Of a DNA stretch of 64,000 nt, positions 8,496 through 16,919 are shown piece by piece. Below the pieces are notes generated by a model. It had not been told where the DNA came from and ran no database searches. It was given only the letters and a program-made list of their open reading frames with translations. The position numbers and the translations under genes are program-made. Location of the stretch: contig CAXSZX010000003.1 in NCBI GenBank assembly GCA_964242115.1, positions 1 to 64,000 of the forward strand. The letters run 5' to 3'. Every line of letters starts with the position of its first letter. The stretch's first letter is position 1. The stretch comes from BOG-908 sp964242115 (lineage in GTDB: Bacteria; Pseudomonadota; Alphaproteobacteria; Acetobacterales; Acetobacteraceae).

Positions 8496-8589
8496 CAGTC
8501 CAGCTAGCCTCTGTAGGGAGTCCAGCGATCTTGCGAATCACTGGGGGGTTTTATGCCTATCTGAGTCTAGCTAACTTTTGGAATTGACA
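8467..8589. repeat. Right end of transposon: four TnsB-type binding sites
   Basis: Four copies of a 22-bp motif, all in the same orientation, start at 8467, 8497, 8519 and 8564. Their shared pattern is AGTCCAGCTA followed by CCTCTGTAATT, with sites 3 and 4 more diverged. Site 4 ends four bases before the terminus, which reads TGTCA inward from 8589. Overlapping and spaced 22-bp sites are characteristic of Tn7-family ends. The same interval must carry the promoter and ribosome binding site of tnsA. Confidence 0.82.
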
Positions 8590-9266
8590 GCGGCGCCCGC
8601 GCCCGGCCAGGCGAGGTCAGCCTGGCGCACCGTGGCGTGCTGTTCCTCGACGAGCTGCCAGAGTTCCCCCGCGCGGTGCTGGAAACCCTGCGCCAGCCGC
8701 TGGAATGCGGCCGCACCACGGTGGCCCGCGCCGCCGCCCACGTCACCTACCCTGCCCGCTTCCAGCTCGTGGCCGCGATGAACCCGTGCCGCTGCGGCCA
8801 CCTCGGCGACGGCGAGCGCGAGTGCGGCAAGGCGCCACGCTGCGGCGAGGACTACCTCGCCAAGATCAGCGGCCCGATGCTGGACCGTATCGACCTCACC
8901 GTGCACGTGCAGCCGGTCTCCGCCGCCGAACTCTCCCGCGCACCGGCAGGCGAAGCCAGCGCAGCGGTCGCCGCGCGTGTCGCCGTCGCGCGCGCCGCAC
9001 AGCGCAACCGCGGCGGCGCGGAAGGGCCGTTCACCAACGCGGAGGTCGACGGCAACGCCATCGACCTCACCGCAGACGCTCGCGCACTTGCTGAACAGGC
9101 GATGGCACGGCTCAACCTTTCGCCACGCGGGTTCACGCGCACGCTGCGTGTGGCACGCACCATCGCGGACCTGGCGCGCTCGCCGGTGGTGCGGCGGCAG
9201 GACGTGGCCGAAGCGTTGGCGTTTCGGGGGCGGACTTACGCTATGCCGTTGCGGAAGTCGGCTTGA
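8590..9266 (+). pseudogene. comM: comM 3' fragment (Mg-chelatase-like AAA+ protein) cut by transposon
   Basis: The frame picks up directly at the transposon end with GARARPGEVSLAH and runs to TGA at 9266. It retains Walker B (VLFLDELPEF), sensor 1 (AAMNPC), the GPMLDRIDL box and the Mg_chelatase C-terminal domain. The N-terminal half with Walker A is missing from the window. ComM is a hexameric helicase that promotes branch migration during natural transformation. Loss of Walker A from this reading frame means no functional ComM unless a second copy exists. It was probably one intact comM before insertion. Confidence 0.92.
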
Positions 9267-9400
9267 GCAAGCAAGCGGTTCTTTTTTGAAAAAAAGCGCC
9301 AGAAAACTTTTGTCCCGGCTGTCGCGGAACTTCCAGCCGGCGCGTACCCCAGAGCGCAAAAATTTCTTGCTTCTTTTTTCGAAGAAGAAGGCCTTGCTTA
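9267..9400. repeat. Dispersed hairpin repeat, copy 1
   Basis: Begins directly at the comM stop. The left arm is AAGCGGTTCTTTTTTGAAA and the right arm the GCTTC/GAAGAAG type ending AAGGCCTTGCTT. The box GCTGTCGCGGA lies beside the left arm, a mixed arrangement compared with most copies. In full copies each arm folds on itself, and the two arms are also inverted relative to each other. Confidence 0.9.
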
Positions 9401-9582
9401 TTCTTGACGAAAGATCAAGCCCGCGACTAAGATTAACCATTTGCGCGCAACAGCCAATGACCGTTAGCAAGGCCGAGTAGCCCGCAGGACTGGCAGCCCA
9501 GCCGGCGATGCGTTCAATATCCTTCCCCAGGCAAGAAAAAGTCGGCTCCAAGCGAAGACTTGCCGGTTCAGGGGGAACGTTG

Positions 9583-11109
9583 ATGACCGATGGGCAGGAT
9601 GGCACGCGCGTCTGTTCGCGAAACTGGCTGTTGGGGGTGGCGACTTTCAGGATCACGCTCGGACGGGCGTTCCTCGTGGGGTGTCTCCCTGCTCTGATGC
9701 TGGGCTGTCCGGTCACGGGCTACGCGCAGCAGGCCCCCGTTCCGGCACAGGGCCAGGCGCTGGCCAGCGGCCAGAACGGGGTCGGCTTCCCGGGCGCCAC
9801 CTCGTCGTCCGGCATCACCACCAGCCAGGGCGAGAACGCCAAGCCCGCCACCACCGAGGTCTCGCTGCCCGCCGGCTACTGGCAGGTGGCGCCCGGCATC
9901 ACCGCACAGCTCAACTACGTCTTCGAGTCGGCCGGCAACGTCACAGGCGGCATCAGGCAGGGTGCCGCCTACGCCGACCAGTTCCTCGTGGGTGTGGACG
10001 CCGACCTGGGCAAGCTCGCCGGCATCGAGGGTGCCACCATCCACGTCGTCGGCACCAACCGCGATGGCCGCAACCTCGCCAGCGACGACATCGGCAACAG
10101 CCTCTCGGTGCAGGAGATCTACGACGGGTCGGAGGAAGACAGGCTCACCGTCCTGACCTACGAGCAGAAACTGTTCTCCGACCGCGTAGATTTCGAAGTG
10201 GGCCGCCTGCCCTCGCAGGGCGCGTTTCTCACCTCGCCGCTGTATTGCAGCTTCCAGAACAATGCCACCTGCGGCAGTCCGCACATCGTCTACACGTCCG
10301 GCGGGTTCATCGACTTCCCTGCCGCCGTCTGGGGTGGACACGTGAAGCTTTTCCTTACCGACAAGGTGTTCCTGCATGTCGGCGTTTTCGAGGAACAGCC
10401 CAAGGTCCAGGGTCCCGGCGACCACGGCCTGGACTTCGGCCTGGACGGGTCCACCGGCGTGCTGGTGCCGGTGGAAGTCGGCTACACCACCACCGACAAG
10501 AACGACGCCTACCCGCGCAACTACGCCATCGGCGCGCTTATCGACCAGTCCACCTACGCCGACCCGGTGCGCGACGTAGCCGGCGGCCGCGCGCTGCTCA
10601 CCGGGCTGCCGGCGCAGCAGGATTTCGGCCGCTCGCTGGTCTATGCCCGCTTCGACCAGACGGTCTACCGCCCGGACACCACCACGCCACGCGGCATAGC
10701 CCTATTCGGGTTTTTCGGCGGAACCGGCAGCGGACGCACCACGACGGATTTCCAGCTCGAACTGGGCGCAGTCTGGACCGGCCCCTTCGCCACACGGCCG
10801 TTGGACACGCTGGGCCTGGTGGTAACGGACCAGCAATTCTCCGCGCTGGCGCTGTCCAACGAACGCGCGGCGCGCGTCTCGATCGGCCTGTCGCCAAACG
10901 GCGTGCCGAGCAACGAGACGATCATCGAGCTGAACTACGGCGTGCAGGTCACACCTTGGCTGCGGATCATGCCGAACGTGCAGGTCATTACCGGCGTGGA
11001 CAATCTGGACGAGCCTTACCGGCGCACGTTCATTGCCGATACGCTCGTGCTTGGCGCCAAGGTGCAGGTGGACTTCCTGACGCTGGCGGGGCTGGCGAAA
11101 GGGCCGTAA
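9583..11109 (+). CDS. OprB-family carbohydrate-selective porin
   Basis: 508 residues from the ATG at 9583, which is preceded by AGGGGGAACG. The frame is open further upstream, but this start gives a sensible signal sequence (NWLLGVATF, then FLVGCLPALML, processed near GYAQQ). The mature protein is a beta-barrel: many alternating strands, a VFESAGN/TGG motif early, and LVVTDQQFS with WLRIMPNVQVI near the end as in OprB proteins. OprB porins take up glucose and related sugars across the outer membrane. No sugar-utilisation genes adjoin it. The gene is flanked by repeat DNA on both sides. Confidence 0.85.
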   Translation: MTDGQDGTRVCSRNWLLGVATFRITLGRAFLVGCLPALMLGCPVTGYAQQAPVPAQGQALASGQNGVGFPGATSSSGITTSQGENAKPATTEVSLPAGYWQVAPGITAQLNYVFESAGNVTGGIRQGAAYADQFLVGVDADLGKLAGIEGATIHVVGTNRDGRNLASDDIGNSLSVQEIYDGSEEDRLTVLTYEQKLFSDRVDFEVGRLPSQGAFLTSPLYCSFQNNATCGSPHIVYTSGGFIDFPAAVWGGHVKLFLTDKVFLHVGVFEEQPKVQGPGDHGLDFGLDGSTGVLVPVEVGYTTTDKNDAYPRNYAIGALIDQSTYADPVRDVAGGRALLTGLPAQQDFGRSLVYARFDQTVYRPDTTTPRGIALFGFFGGTGSGRTTTDFQLELGAVWTGPFATRPLDTLGLVVTDQQFSALALSNERAARVSIGLSPNGVPSNETIIELNYGVQVTPWLRIMPNVQVITGVDNLDEPYRRTFIADTLVLGAKVQVDFLTLAGLAKGP

Positions 11110-11165
11110 GCAAGCGCTACTTTTTGGGAAGAAGCAAAACGCTTTTGGTGCGGCTGTCGGGGGCC
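11110..11165. repeat. Dispersed hairpin repeat, copy 2 (degenerate half)
   Basis: Starts at the oprB stop codon. A left arm (CAAGCGCTACTTTTTGGGAA) with an eroded hairpin is followed by GCGGCTGTCGG; the other arm is missing. Confidence 0.7.
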
Positions 11166-11219
11166 TTCATGAGAGATCCGCGAATACCGGACCGAACGAC
11201 TTTGGTCCAGCAAGACAGA

Positions 11220-11345
11220 AAGGCCTGCTTTTTTGAAAAAAGCAGCAAAAAGTTTTGTCTCTGCTGCCGCGGACTTTCCCGCAACGTACATCCCAAGGAA
11301 CAAAAGTTTTTTGATCCTTTTTTCAAGGAAGAACTACTTGCCTGG
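11220..11345. repeat. Dispersed hairpin repeat, copy 3
   Basis: Full length. The left arm uses the GCCTGC/GCAGC stem and the core reads CTGCTGCCGCGGACTTTCC. The right arm ends AACTACTTGCC with a mismatched stem. Confidence 0.85.
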
Positions 11346-11365
11346 CTTTTTGGCTGTAATCGTTT

Positions 11366-11551
11366 CCGGCTGTCGCGGCATTGTCCCGAGCGCGCTCAGC
11401 AAGACGAGAGTTTTCTGACAGCTTTCAAGAAGGACCGCATACCTGATCTGTAACCGGTTCAATCCCGAAGGCGCGTGCTGCAGAAAACTCCGCGACAGCG
11501 AGAGCAAAAGTTTTCTGCTGCTTTTTTTCAAAAAAGCAGGCCTCGCTTTCC
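11366..11551. repeat. Fragments of the hairpin repeat (copies 4 and 5)
   Basis: Two right-hand halves. The first (about 11366-11440) has CCGGCTGTCGCGGCA and an eroded arm. The second (about 11481-11551) has CTCCGCGACAGCG, then a CTGC/GCAG-stem arm ending AGGCCTCGCTTTC. With the two preceding copies they fill nearly all of the 480-base gap 11110-11591, which contains no gene. Confidence 0.75.
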
Positions 11552-11591
11552 TTGTCTTATCAACGACAAGTCGAGATTCTACTCCCTGGCG

Positions 11592-12392
11592 TCATTTTCC
11601 TTTAAGCAGCTCCCGCATGCTGTTCAGCCATTTTGCCGCGTCGTTCGCAGCCTCGCTGTTGGAGTGCTTGTCCGGGTGCAGCAACTTCAACATCGACTTC
11701 AGCCGCGCGTCGTCCAGCCCCAACTGTTCCATCGCACCAAGTGCCGACTGCGCGTGCGCCAGGGTCGTCACCTGAGCCTGCAGGGTTGCGATCTGCCGCA
11801 GCAGCTTTGCCTCGCGGTCCGCCGGCAGCTTCTCGCGCGCGGCCGCCGGGCCGAGCGGCCGGTCGAACTCCGGGTGGATGGCGTGCTCCGGCACGGACGC
11901 GTCCACGAACTCGGTGATCGCGGTCTCCGCGGCCGGCCAGAACATCGCGGTCGCGGCTTTGGCGTCCGCGCGAACGACGCAGGCCCGCAGGCCGAGCTCG
12001 ATCACCTCGCGGCGCAGCTTGCTGGCAGCGCGTTGTTTCAGCTTGCCGGCCGGCAACTCGGCGAAGAACAGCACCGGGCCGGATTCGAAGAGGAACTTGC
12101 TCCTGCAGCTCGCAATCGCCCGGCGCGTGCCGTAAGTGTCCAGCAGCTTGGCCAGCTTTCCGGCGACGCGCCTCGGCGCCACCTCGACCGCCCTGCCGCC
12201 GGCAGCGTCCGGCATCGTCCGGTCAATGATGTGGAACACCTGCTTTCGCAGCCCGTCCAGCTTCGGAAAGCTGAAGGTGACCACGTCCGCGTCTGCCAGC
12301 ACGGACGGCTCGAACCAGGGCGCGTCGGACCAGCCCCCGAACGCCAGGAGCGACGGCGCCGGTGTGTTGTCTGACGGAGCTTTCGACGCCAT
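11592..12392 (-). CDS. Hypothetical protein with C-terminal J-domain-like segment
   Basis: 266 residues. The first 200 match no family I recognise (globular, with FELPAGKLKQRA and an Ala-rich linker). The last 40 read LDDARLKSMLKLLHPDKHSNSEAANDAAKWLN in two parts around an HPDK motif at 239-242, the hallmark of DnaJ J-domains, where HPD stimulates Hsp70. The J-domain here is incomplete: the HPD loop and following helix are present, but a full helix II ahead of it is short. It lies between repeat elements and is convergent with oprB. A co-chaperone or heat-shock adaptor role is possible but unproven. Confidence 0.75.
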   Translation of the reverse strand: MASKAPSDNTPAPSLLAFGGWSDAPWFEPSVLADADVVTFSFPKLDGLRKQVFHIIDRTMPDAAGGRAVEVAPRRVAGKLAKLLDTYGTRRAIASCRSKFLFESGPVLFFAELPAGKLKQRAASKLRREVIELGLRACVVRADAKAATAMFWPAAETAITEFVDASVPEHAIHPEFDRPLGPAAAREKLPADREAKLLRQIATLQAQVTTLAHAQSALGAMEQLGLDDARLKSMLKLLHPDKHSNSEAANDAAKWLNSMRELLKGK

Positions 12393-12454
12393 GGCGGTTC
12401 CGGATGCGCGGGCTCGAAGGTTAGCTTAACGGGCGAGAGACGGTAAGCACCCCA

Positions 12455-12589
12455 GAAAGCAAGGCCTTCTTTTCTGAAGAAAAGAAGCAAAAGACTTCTG
12501 TCACGGCTGTCGCGGCCTCTCCCACACGGCACAACCCAGAGACCAAAAGTTTTTTGGTTCTTTCTTTCAAAAAAGAACCGCTTGCTTTC
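12455..12589. repeat. Dispersed hairpin repeat, copy 6
   Basis: Full, with consistent polarity: CTTC/GAAG-stem arm on the left (AAGGCCTTCTTTTC), box GGCTGTCGCGG beside it, GGTTC/GAACC-stem arm on the right ending CCGCTTGCTTTCT. Lies between the RND permease stop and the promoter side of the J-domain gene. Confidence 0.92.
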
Positions 12590-15500
12590 TTACTCCGAAG
12601 CCACCGCTACCCCACGCAACTCCGGCGCCCGCGCGTAAGCCGGTGCCGCCACGTGCCGCCGCACCAGCACCACGTAGAACGACGGCACCACGAAAAGCGT
12701 GAACAGCGTGCCGATCGCCAGCCCCGAGGCGATGACCAGCCCCATCGAGAAGCGGGCCGCCGAGCCCGCGCCGGTGGCGAACACCAGCGGCGCCACGCCC
12801 AGCACCATCGCCGCCGTGGTCATCAGGATCGGCCGCAGCCGCAGCAGGGCCGCGTGCTCGATGGCGGCGCGCTTGGTCTCGCCCAGCGCCTGGCGCTCGT
12901 TGGCCACTTCGACCATCAGGATGCCGTGCTTGCTGATCAGCCCCATCAGCGTCACCAGCCCCACCTCGGAGTAGATGTTCAGCGTCGCACCATGCACGCC
13001 GAAATAGATGAACAGCAACGCTCCGGCGAGCGACATGGGCACCGAGACCAGGATGATCAGCGGGTCGCGGAAGCTGCCGAACAGGGCGGCCAGCGACAGG
13101 TAGATCACCACCACAGCGAACCCGAAGGTGGCGGCAAAGCCTGAGGATTCCTGGACGAACTGGCGCATCGGCCCGCGCTGGTCAGTCGCGTAGTCCGGCG
13201 GCAGCACCTGCGCTGCGATCTTATCCAGTGCGGCCAGCGCCTCGCCCTGGCTCACACCCGGCTCCAGCACGCCGCTGATGCCGGCGGCGTTCTGCTGCTG
13301 GAAGTGGTTGATCTGCTCTGGCACCGTTGATGTTTCAATGCGTGCCACGGCGGAGAGCGGCACCGGCACGCCGCCGATGGTGGCGATGGTGTAGGACCGC
13401 AGCTGGTCCGGGTTCAGCCGTGCGCTGCGCTTGACCTCGGGGATCACCTTGTAGGAGCGGCCAGCGAAGTCGAAGTAGTTGACGTAGCCGCCGCTCAGCA
13501 GGGTGTTCAGCACGCCGCCGATCGTGGTCATGTCGAGCCCGAGGGCGGCCACCTTGTTGCGGTCGATCACCACGGTGGCTTGCGGCAGGTCGATCTTCAG
13601 GTCGCGGTCGATATAGGCGAACAGGCCGGTCTTCTTCGCAGCATCCAAGAACCGGCGCGAGACGGTGTCCAGCTCGCTGAACGGGCGCGTCGTCTTGATC
13701 ACGTAGCCGACCGGCAGGTCGCCGAAGCTGCCGGGCAGCGGCGAGGCGCGGAAGGCGGCCAGGTCCTCGCCGGCGACGCCGGCCAGCTTGGCCTGCAGCT
13801 CGGTCAGAATGTCGGTCTCGCTGCGGGTGCGCTCGGCGAAGCTCTTCAGGCTCAGGCCGCCGCCGGACTGCCCGGGGCCGTCGAAATGGTAGTAGCTGTG
13901 GTTTTCCGGCAGGCCGAGGATGATGTCGGATATCTGCTTGTCATACAGCCGCAACTGGTCGATCGTGGCGGTAGGCGAGACTGACCCGCCGAGCTCGATG
14001 CTGCCGGTGTCCTCCTGCGGCGCAAGCTCGCTTTTCGAGCCGGCGTACAGCACGTAGCTGCCGGCCAGCACCAAACCACCGAACGCGATCATCACCACCC
14101 GCAGCGAAAGCGCCACGCGCAGCAGCTTCAGGTAGGCGCGTTGCGCTGCGCTGGTGCCGCTACGCCGCGCCTCCGGCGGCGCCGCACGCAGCATGAACCG
14201 GCACATCATCGGCGAGAGCGTCAGCGCCAGCACTGCAGAGACCGTGACGCTGCCAACCAGGGTGAGCGCGAACTCGCGGAACAGCGCACCTGTCAGCCCC
14301 GAACGCAGCGCGATCGGCACGTAGACGGCGACCAGCACCACGGTCATCGCCACGATCGGGCCGGCCAGGCTCCGCGCCGAGCGCAATGCCGCGTCGAGCG
14401 GCGGCGTGCCTTCGGAGAGTTCGCGGCTGACGTTCTCCACCACGATGATCGCGTCGTCCACCACCAGCCCGGTTGCCAGCACGAGTGCCAGAAGCGTCAG
14501 CAAATTGATGGAAAAGCCGAACAGTACCAGGATCGCGAACGTGCCGACCAGCGAGAGCGGTATGGTGATGACCGGTATCAGCGAGGCGCGTGCCGAGCGC
14601 AGAAAGGCGAACACCACCAGCGCCACGATGGCCAGGCTTTCGACCAGCGTTTTCACCACTTCGCCGATGGACGCTCGCACGTTGGCGGTCACGTCCTTGG
14701 CGATGGCCCCGTGCAGCCCCTGCGGCAAGTCGGCTTGCAGCGCGTGGAACTTGGCGCGCACGCGGGCCACCACCTCGAGCACGTTGGCGTCCGGCACAGT
14801 TTCAATGTCGACCAGCACTGCGTTCTGGCCGTTATACAGCAGCGACTGCGAGTAGTCGTCGGCGCCCAGCTCCACCTGCGCCACGTCGTCCAGCCGGACG
14901 ATCGCGCCGTTAGACTGGCGGATCACCAGGTTGCGGAACTCCGGCAGGGTGTGCACGCCGGTGGTGATGCCCAGCGGCACGGACACCATCTGGCCGGTGG
15001 TGCTGCCGGCGCCGCTGGTAAAGTTGTTGGCCGTCATCGCAGCCGACACGTCGGCCGCGGTCAACCCGTGCGCCGCCATCCGGTTCGGATCGAGCCAGGC
15101 TCGCACGGCAAAGTTCTGCGCGCCCCAGATGTCGGCAAGCTGCACGCCGGGGGTGGACTGCATCTGCGGCTGCACCACGCGCGCCAGGTAGTCGGTGATC
15201 TGCTCCGGCGTCATGATGTCGCTGGTGAACGCCAAAATCATCGTGCCGCCCTGGCCTGCGGACTCCATGTGGATGCTGGGGGTCTGCGACTCGCGCGGCA
15301 GCTGGTCGTGCACAGAGCTGATCTTGGTCTGTATCTCGGTCAGCGCGCGGTCAGGGTCCTGGTTGAGCCGCAAATGCACGTAGATCTGGCTGCTCGACGT
15401 CATGCTGGTGCTGCTGAGGTAGTCGATGCCGTCCACCTGGGCGATGGCGTTCTCCAGCGGCGTAGTGATGAAGCCGGCCACCGTGTTGGCGTCGGCCCCG

Positions 15501-15658
15501 TAATAGGTGGTGTCCACCTCGATCAGCGCGTGCACCGTTTTGGGGAACTGGCGCACCGGCAGGCCTTGCTCGGAGCGCAGGCCCACCAGCATGATGAACA
15601 CGCTGACCACGATCGCCAGCACCGGCTTGAGGATGAACATGTCGGTCAGGCCGCGCAT
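12590..15658 (-). CDS. RND-family multidrug efflux permease
   Basis: 1022 residues, the usual size for AcrB/MexF-type pumps of the inner membrane. The duplicated 12-helix architecture is visible: a first helix FILKPVLAIVVSVFIMLVG, the TM4 proton-relay motif GLVVDDAIIVVENV, and a second half with PMSLAGALLFIYFG and GLVTLMGLISKHGILMVEVAN. Large periplasmic loops follow TM1 and TM7. The gene is last in an operon of outer-membrane factor, adaptor and permease, four bases after the adaptor. Substrates cannot be read from sequence; the subgroup resembles multidrug and not heavy-metal pumps. Confidence 0.95.
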   Translation of the reverse strand: MRGLTDMFILKPVLAIVVSVFIMLVGLRSEQGLPVRQFPKTVHALIEVDTTYYGADANTVAGFITTPLENAIAQVDGIDYLSSTSMTSSSQIYVHLRLNQDPDRALTEIQTKISSVHDQLPRESQTPSIHMESAGQGGTMILAFTSDIMTPEQITDYLARVVQPQMQSTPGVQLADIWGAQNFAVRAWLDPNRMAAHGLTAADVSAAMTANNFTSGAGSTTGQMVSVPLGITTGVHTLPEFRNLVIRQSNGAIVRLDDVAQVELGADDYSQSLLYNGQNAVLVDIETVPDANVLEVVARVRAKFHALQADLPQGLHGAIAKDVTANVRASIGEVVKTLVESLAIVALVVFAFLRSARASLIPVITIPLSLVGTFAILVLFGFSINLLTLLALVLATGLVVDDAIIVVENVSRELSEGTPPLDAALRSARSLAGPIVAMTVVLVAVYVPIALRSGLTGALFREFALTLVGSVTVSAVLALTLSPMMCRFMLRAAPPEARRSGTSAAQRAYLKLLRVALSLRVVMIAFGGLVLAGSYVLYAGSKSELAPQEDTGSIELGGSVSPTATIDQLRLYDKQISDIILGLPENHSYYHFDGPGQSGGGLSLKSFAERTRSETDILTELQAKLAGVAGEDLAAFRASPLPGSFGDLPVGYVIKTTRPFSELDTVSRRFLDAAKKTGLFAYIDRDLKIDLPQATVVIDRNKVAALGLDMTTIGGVLNTLLSGGYVNYFDFAGRSYKVIPEVKRSARLNPDQLRSYTIATIGGVPVPLSAVARIETSTVPEQINHFQQQNAAGISGVLEPGVSQGEALAALDKIAAQVLPPDYATDQRGPMRQFVQESSGFAATFGFAVVVIYLSLAALFGSFRDPLIILVSVPMSLAGALLFIYFGVHGATLNIYSEVGLVTLMGLISKHGILMVEVANERQALGETKRAAIEHAALLRLRPILMTTAAMVLGVAPLVFATGAGSAARFSMGLVIASGLAIGTLFTLFVVPSFYVVLVRRHVAAPAYARAPELRGVAVASE

Positions 15659-15662
15659 GGGC

Positions 15663-16919
15663 TTACTCCTCCGCCGGATGGGGGTTGGGGTCGTCGGACG
15701 GCTTCACGCTGTTGTTGACGACCACCTGCGCGCCCTGGCGCAGCTTGATCTGCCCTGCGGTGACGACGACCTCGCCGTCGTGCAGGCCCTCGGTGACCGC
15801 CACCTGGTCGCCGCGCGTGGGGCCGGTGCGCACGATCACCTGGCGCGCCGTCCCGTGGTCCACCACGTAAACCAGGCTGCCGTACGGGTTGTAGACGATG
15901 GCGGTGTTGGGCAACGTCACGTAACGATGCACCGCGCCCACGCGCAGATCAACCGTGGCGAACATGCCCGGCATCAGCGCGTGCTCCGCGTTCGGCAGGC
16001 TGGCGCGCACCTGCGCCATGCGGCTGGCGGCATCCAGCTTCGGGCTGATTGCCGCGATGCGTGCTGCAAACGTTCGGCCGGGAAACGCGTCCACGTGCAG
16101 GTTTGCGTCCTCGCCCACATGCACCTCGGCCAGCGCCTGCTGCGGCACGTAGAAATCCACGAAGATGGGGTCCAGCGCCTGCAACGTCACGATAGTGGTG
16201 CCCGCCGGCAGGTACTGCCCCTGGTCCACCACGCGCAGGCCGAGCCGTCCTGCGAACGGCGCGCGCACGATCTTCTCGGCGGCCAGCGCCTGGGCTTGCG
16301 CCACCTGCGCGCGGGCCGACCGCAAATGACTCTCGTCGGCGTCCACGCTGGCCTGGCTCACCGCCTGTGCGCGGAACTGCTTGGTGTCACGCGCCAGGTT
16401 GGAGGCGGTGAGGTCGGCGGCGGCCTGCAGATCGGCCAGGTGGGCCGCGTCGTCGTTGGGACGCAGGCGCAGCAACACGGTGCCCGCAGCCACGTCGCGG
16501 CCGGAGTCGAACTCCACGCTGTCCACCACGCCGGAGACTTCGGCCGCGAGGTCCGCGCCGCGCACCGCACGCACGCTGCCGACCGCCTGCAGCGAGTCCT
16601 GCCAGTCGCTGCTGTGCGCGACCGTGGTGCTGACGGTGGCGGCTGGTTCCTGGGCCAGGACAGGCGCCGACAGAAGATACGGCAGCAAGAAAGCAAAGCC
16701 TGCTTTTTTGAAAAAAAGCAGCAAAAAACTTTTATCACGGCTGTCGCGGAGTCCCCCGCAACGCGTATCCGAGAAAGCAAAAGTTTTTTGGTTCTTTTTT
16801 TCAAAAAAGAACCGCTTGCCTTTGCTTTCACCGCGCGCGCTGCAGAAACCTCCGCGACAGCCGCACGAAAGTTTCTTTGCTTCTTTCTTTTCAAAAAAAG
16901 CGGACGCTTGCTTTCTCAT
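15663..16919 (-). CDS. RND efflux periplasmic adaptor (HlyD/MFP family), repeat-derived N-terminus
   Basis: The conserved adaptor begins at AATVSTTVAHSSDWQDSL and shows lipoyl halves (GADLAAEVSGVVDSV and IVRAPFAGRLGLRV), an alpha-hairpin and beta-barrel. The start is uncertain. The ATG at 16919 overlaps the outer-membrane factor stop (ATGA), but the next 65 or so codons are hairpin-repeat DNA read in frame. A TTG at 16724 would give LLLFFKK followed by AGFAFLLPYLLSAPVLAQ, a good signal peptide whose basic start is supplied by the repeat. The adaptor joins pump and outer-membrane channel. I list the longest coupled form; the mature protein is the same either way. Confidence 0.8.
   Translation of the reverse strand: MRKQASAFFEKKEAKKLSCGCRGGFCSARGESKGKRFFFEKKNQKTFAFSDTRCGGLRDSRDKSFLLLFFKKAGFAFLLPYLLSAPVLAQEPAATVSTTVAHSSDWQDSLQAVGSVRAVRGADLAAEVSGVVDSVEFDSGRDVAAGTVLLRLRPNDDAAHLADLQAAADLTASNLARDTKQFRAQAVSQASVDADESHLRSARAQVAQAQALAAEKIVRAPFAGRLGLRVVDQGQYLPAGTTIVTLQALDPIFVDFYVPQQALAEVHVGEDANLHVDAFPGRTFAARIAAISPKLDAASRMAQVRASLPNAEHALMPGMFATVDLRVGAVHRYVTLPNTAIVYNPYGSLVYVVDHGTARQVIVRTGPTRGDQVAVTEGLHDGEVVVTAGQIKLRQGAQVVVNNSVKPSDDPNPHPAEE
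16687..16830. repeat. Dispersed hairpin repeat, copy 7 (inside adaptor frame)
   Basis: Full copy: CTGC/GCAG-stem arm, box GGCTGTCGCGGAG, then GGTTC/GAACC arm. It lies between the outer-membrane factor and the adaptor and forms the 5' end of the adaptor reading frame. Confidence 0.9.
16841..16915. repeat. Dispersed hairpin repeat, copy 8 (half)
   Basis: Core CTCCGCGACAGCCG plus one arm with a GCTTC/AAGCGG stem ending CGCTTGCTTTCT. Abuts the stop codon of the outer-membrane factor gene. Confidence 0.82.

Larger units (their letters stand above)
1..8589. mobile_element. Tn7-like transposon (Tn6022/AbaR-type) in comM, right part
   Basis: The sequence shows a leftward operon of a TnsA-like nuclease, a DDE transposase, an AAA+ regulator, a TniQ protein and a zinc-ribbon protein. 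It is followed on the right by four TnsB-like sites and the terminal bases TGACA, immediately before the 3' half of comM. comM is the known target of Tn6022/AbaR elements, whose backbone is tniC-A-B-D-E, and the gene order here matches. The left end is not in the window, so the true start is unknown. None of the hairpin repeats found throughout the rest of the window occurs inside the element, which fits later acquisition. Confidence 0.87.

Noticed and set aside
9681..11453. 590-codon frame over oprB
   Set aside because: Frame shadow of the porin; its tail reads repeat DNA as protein.
14141..15718. Long open frame antisense to the RND permease gene
   Set aside because: High GC3 on the opposite strand creates long antisense frames. 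The peptide is low-complexity (His/Arg/Gln/Gly) and the minus strand encodes a clear RND pump.
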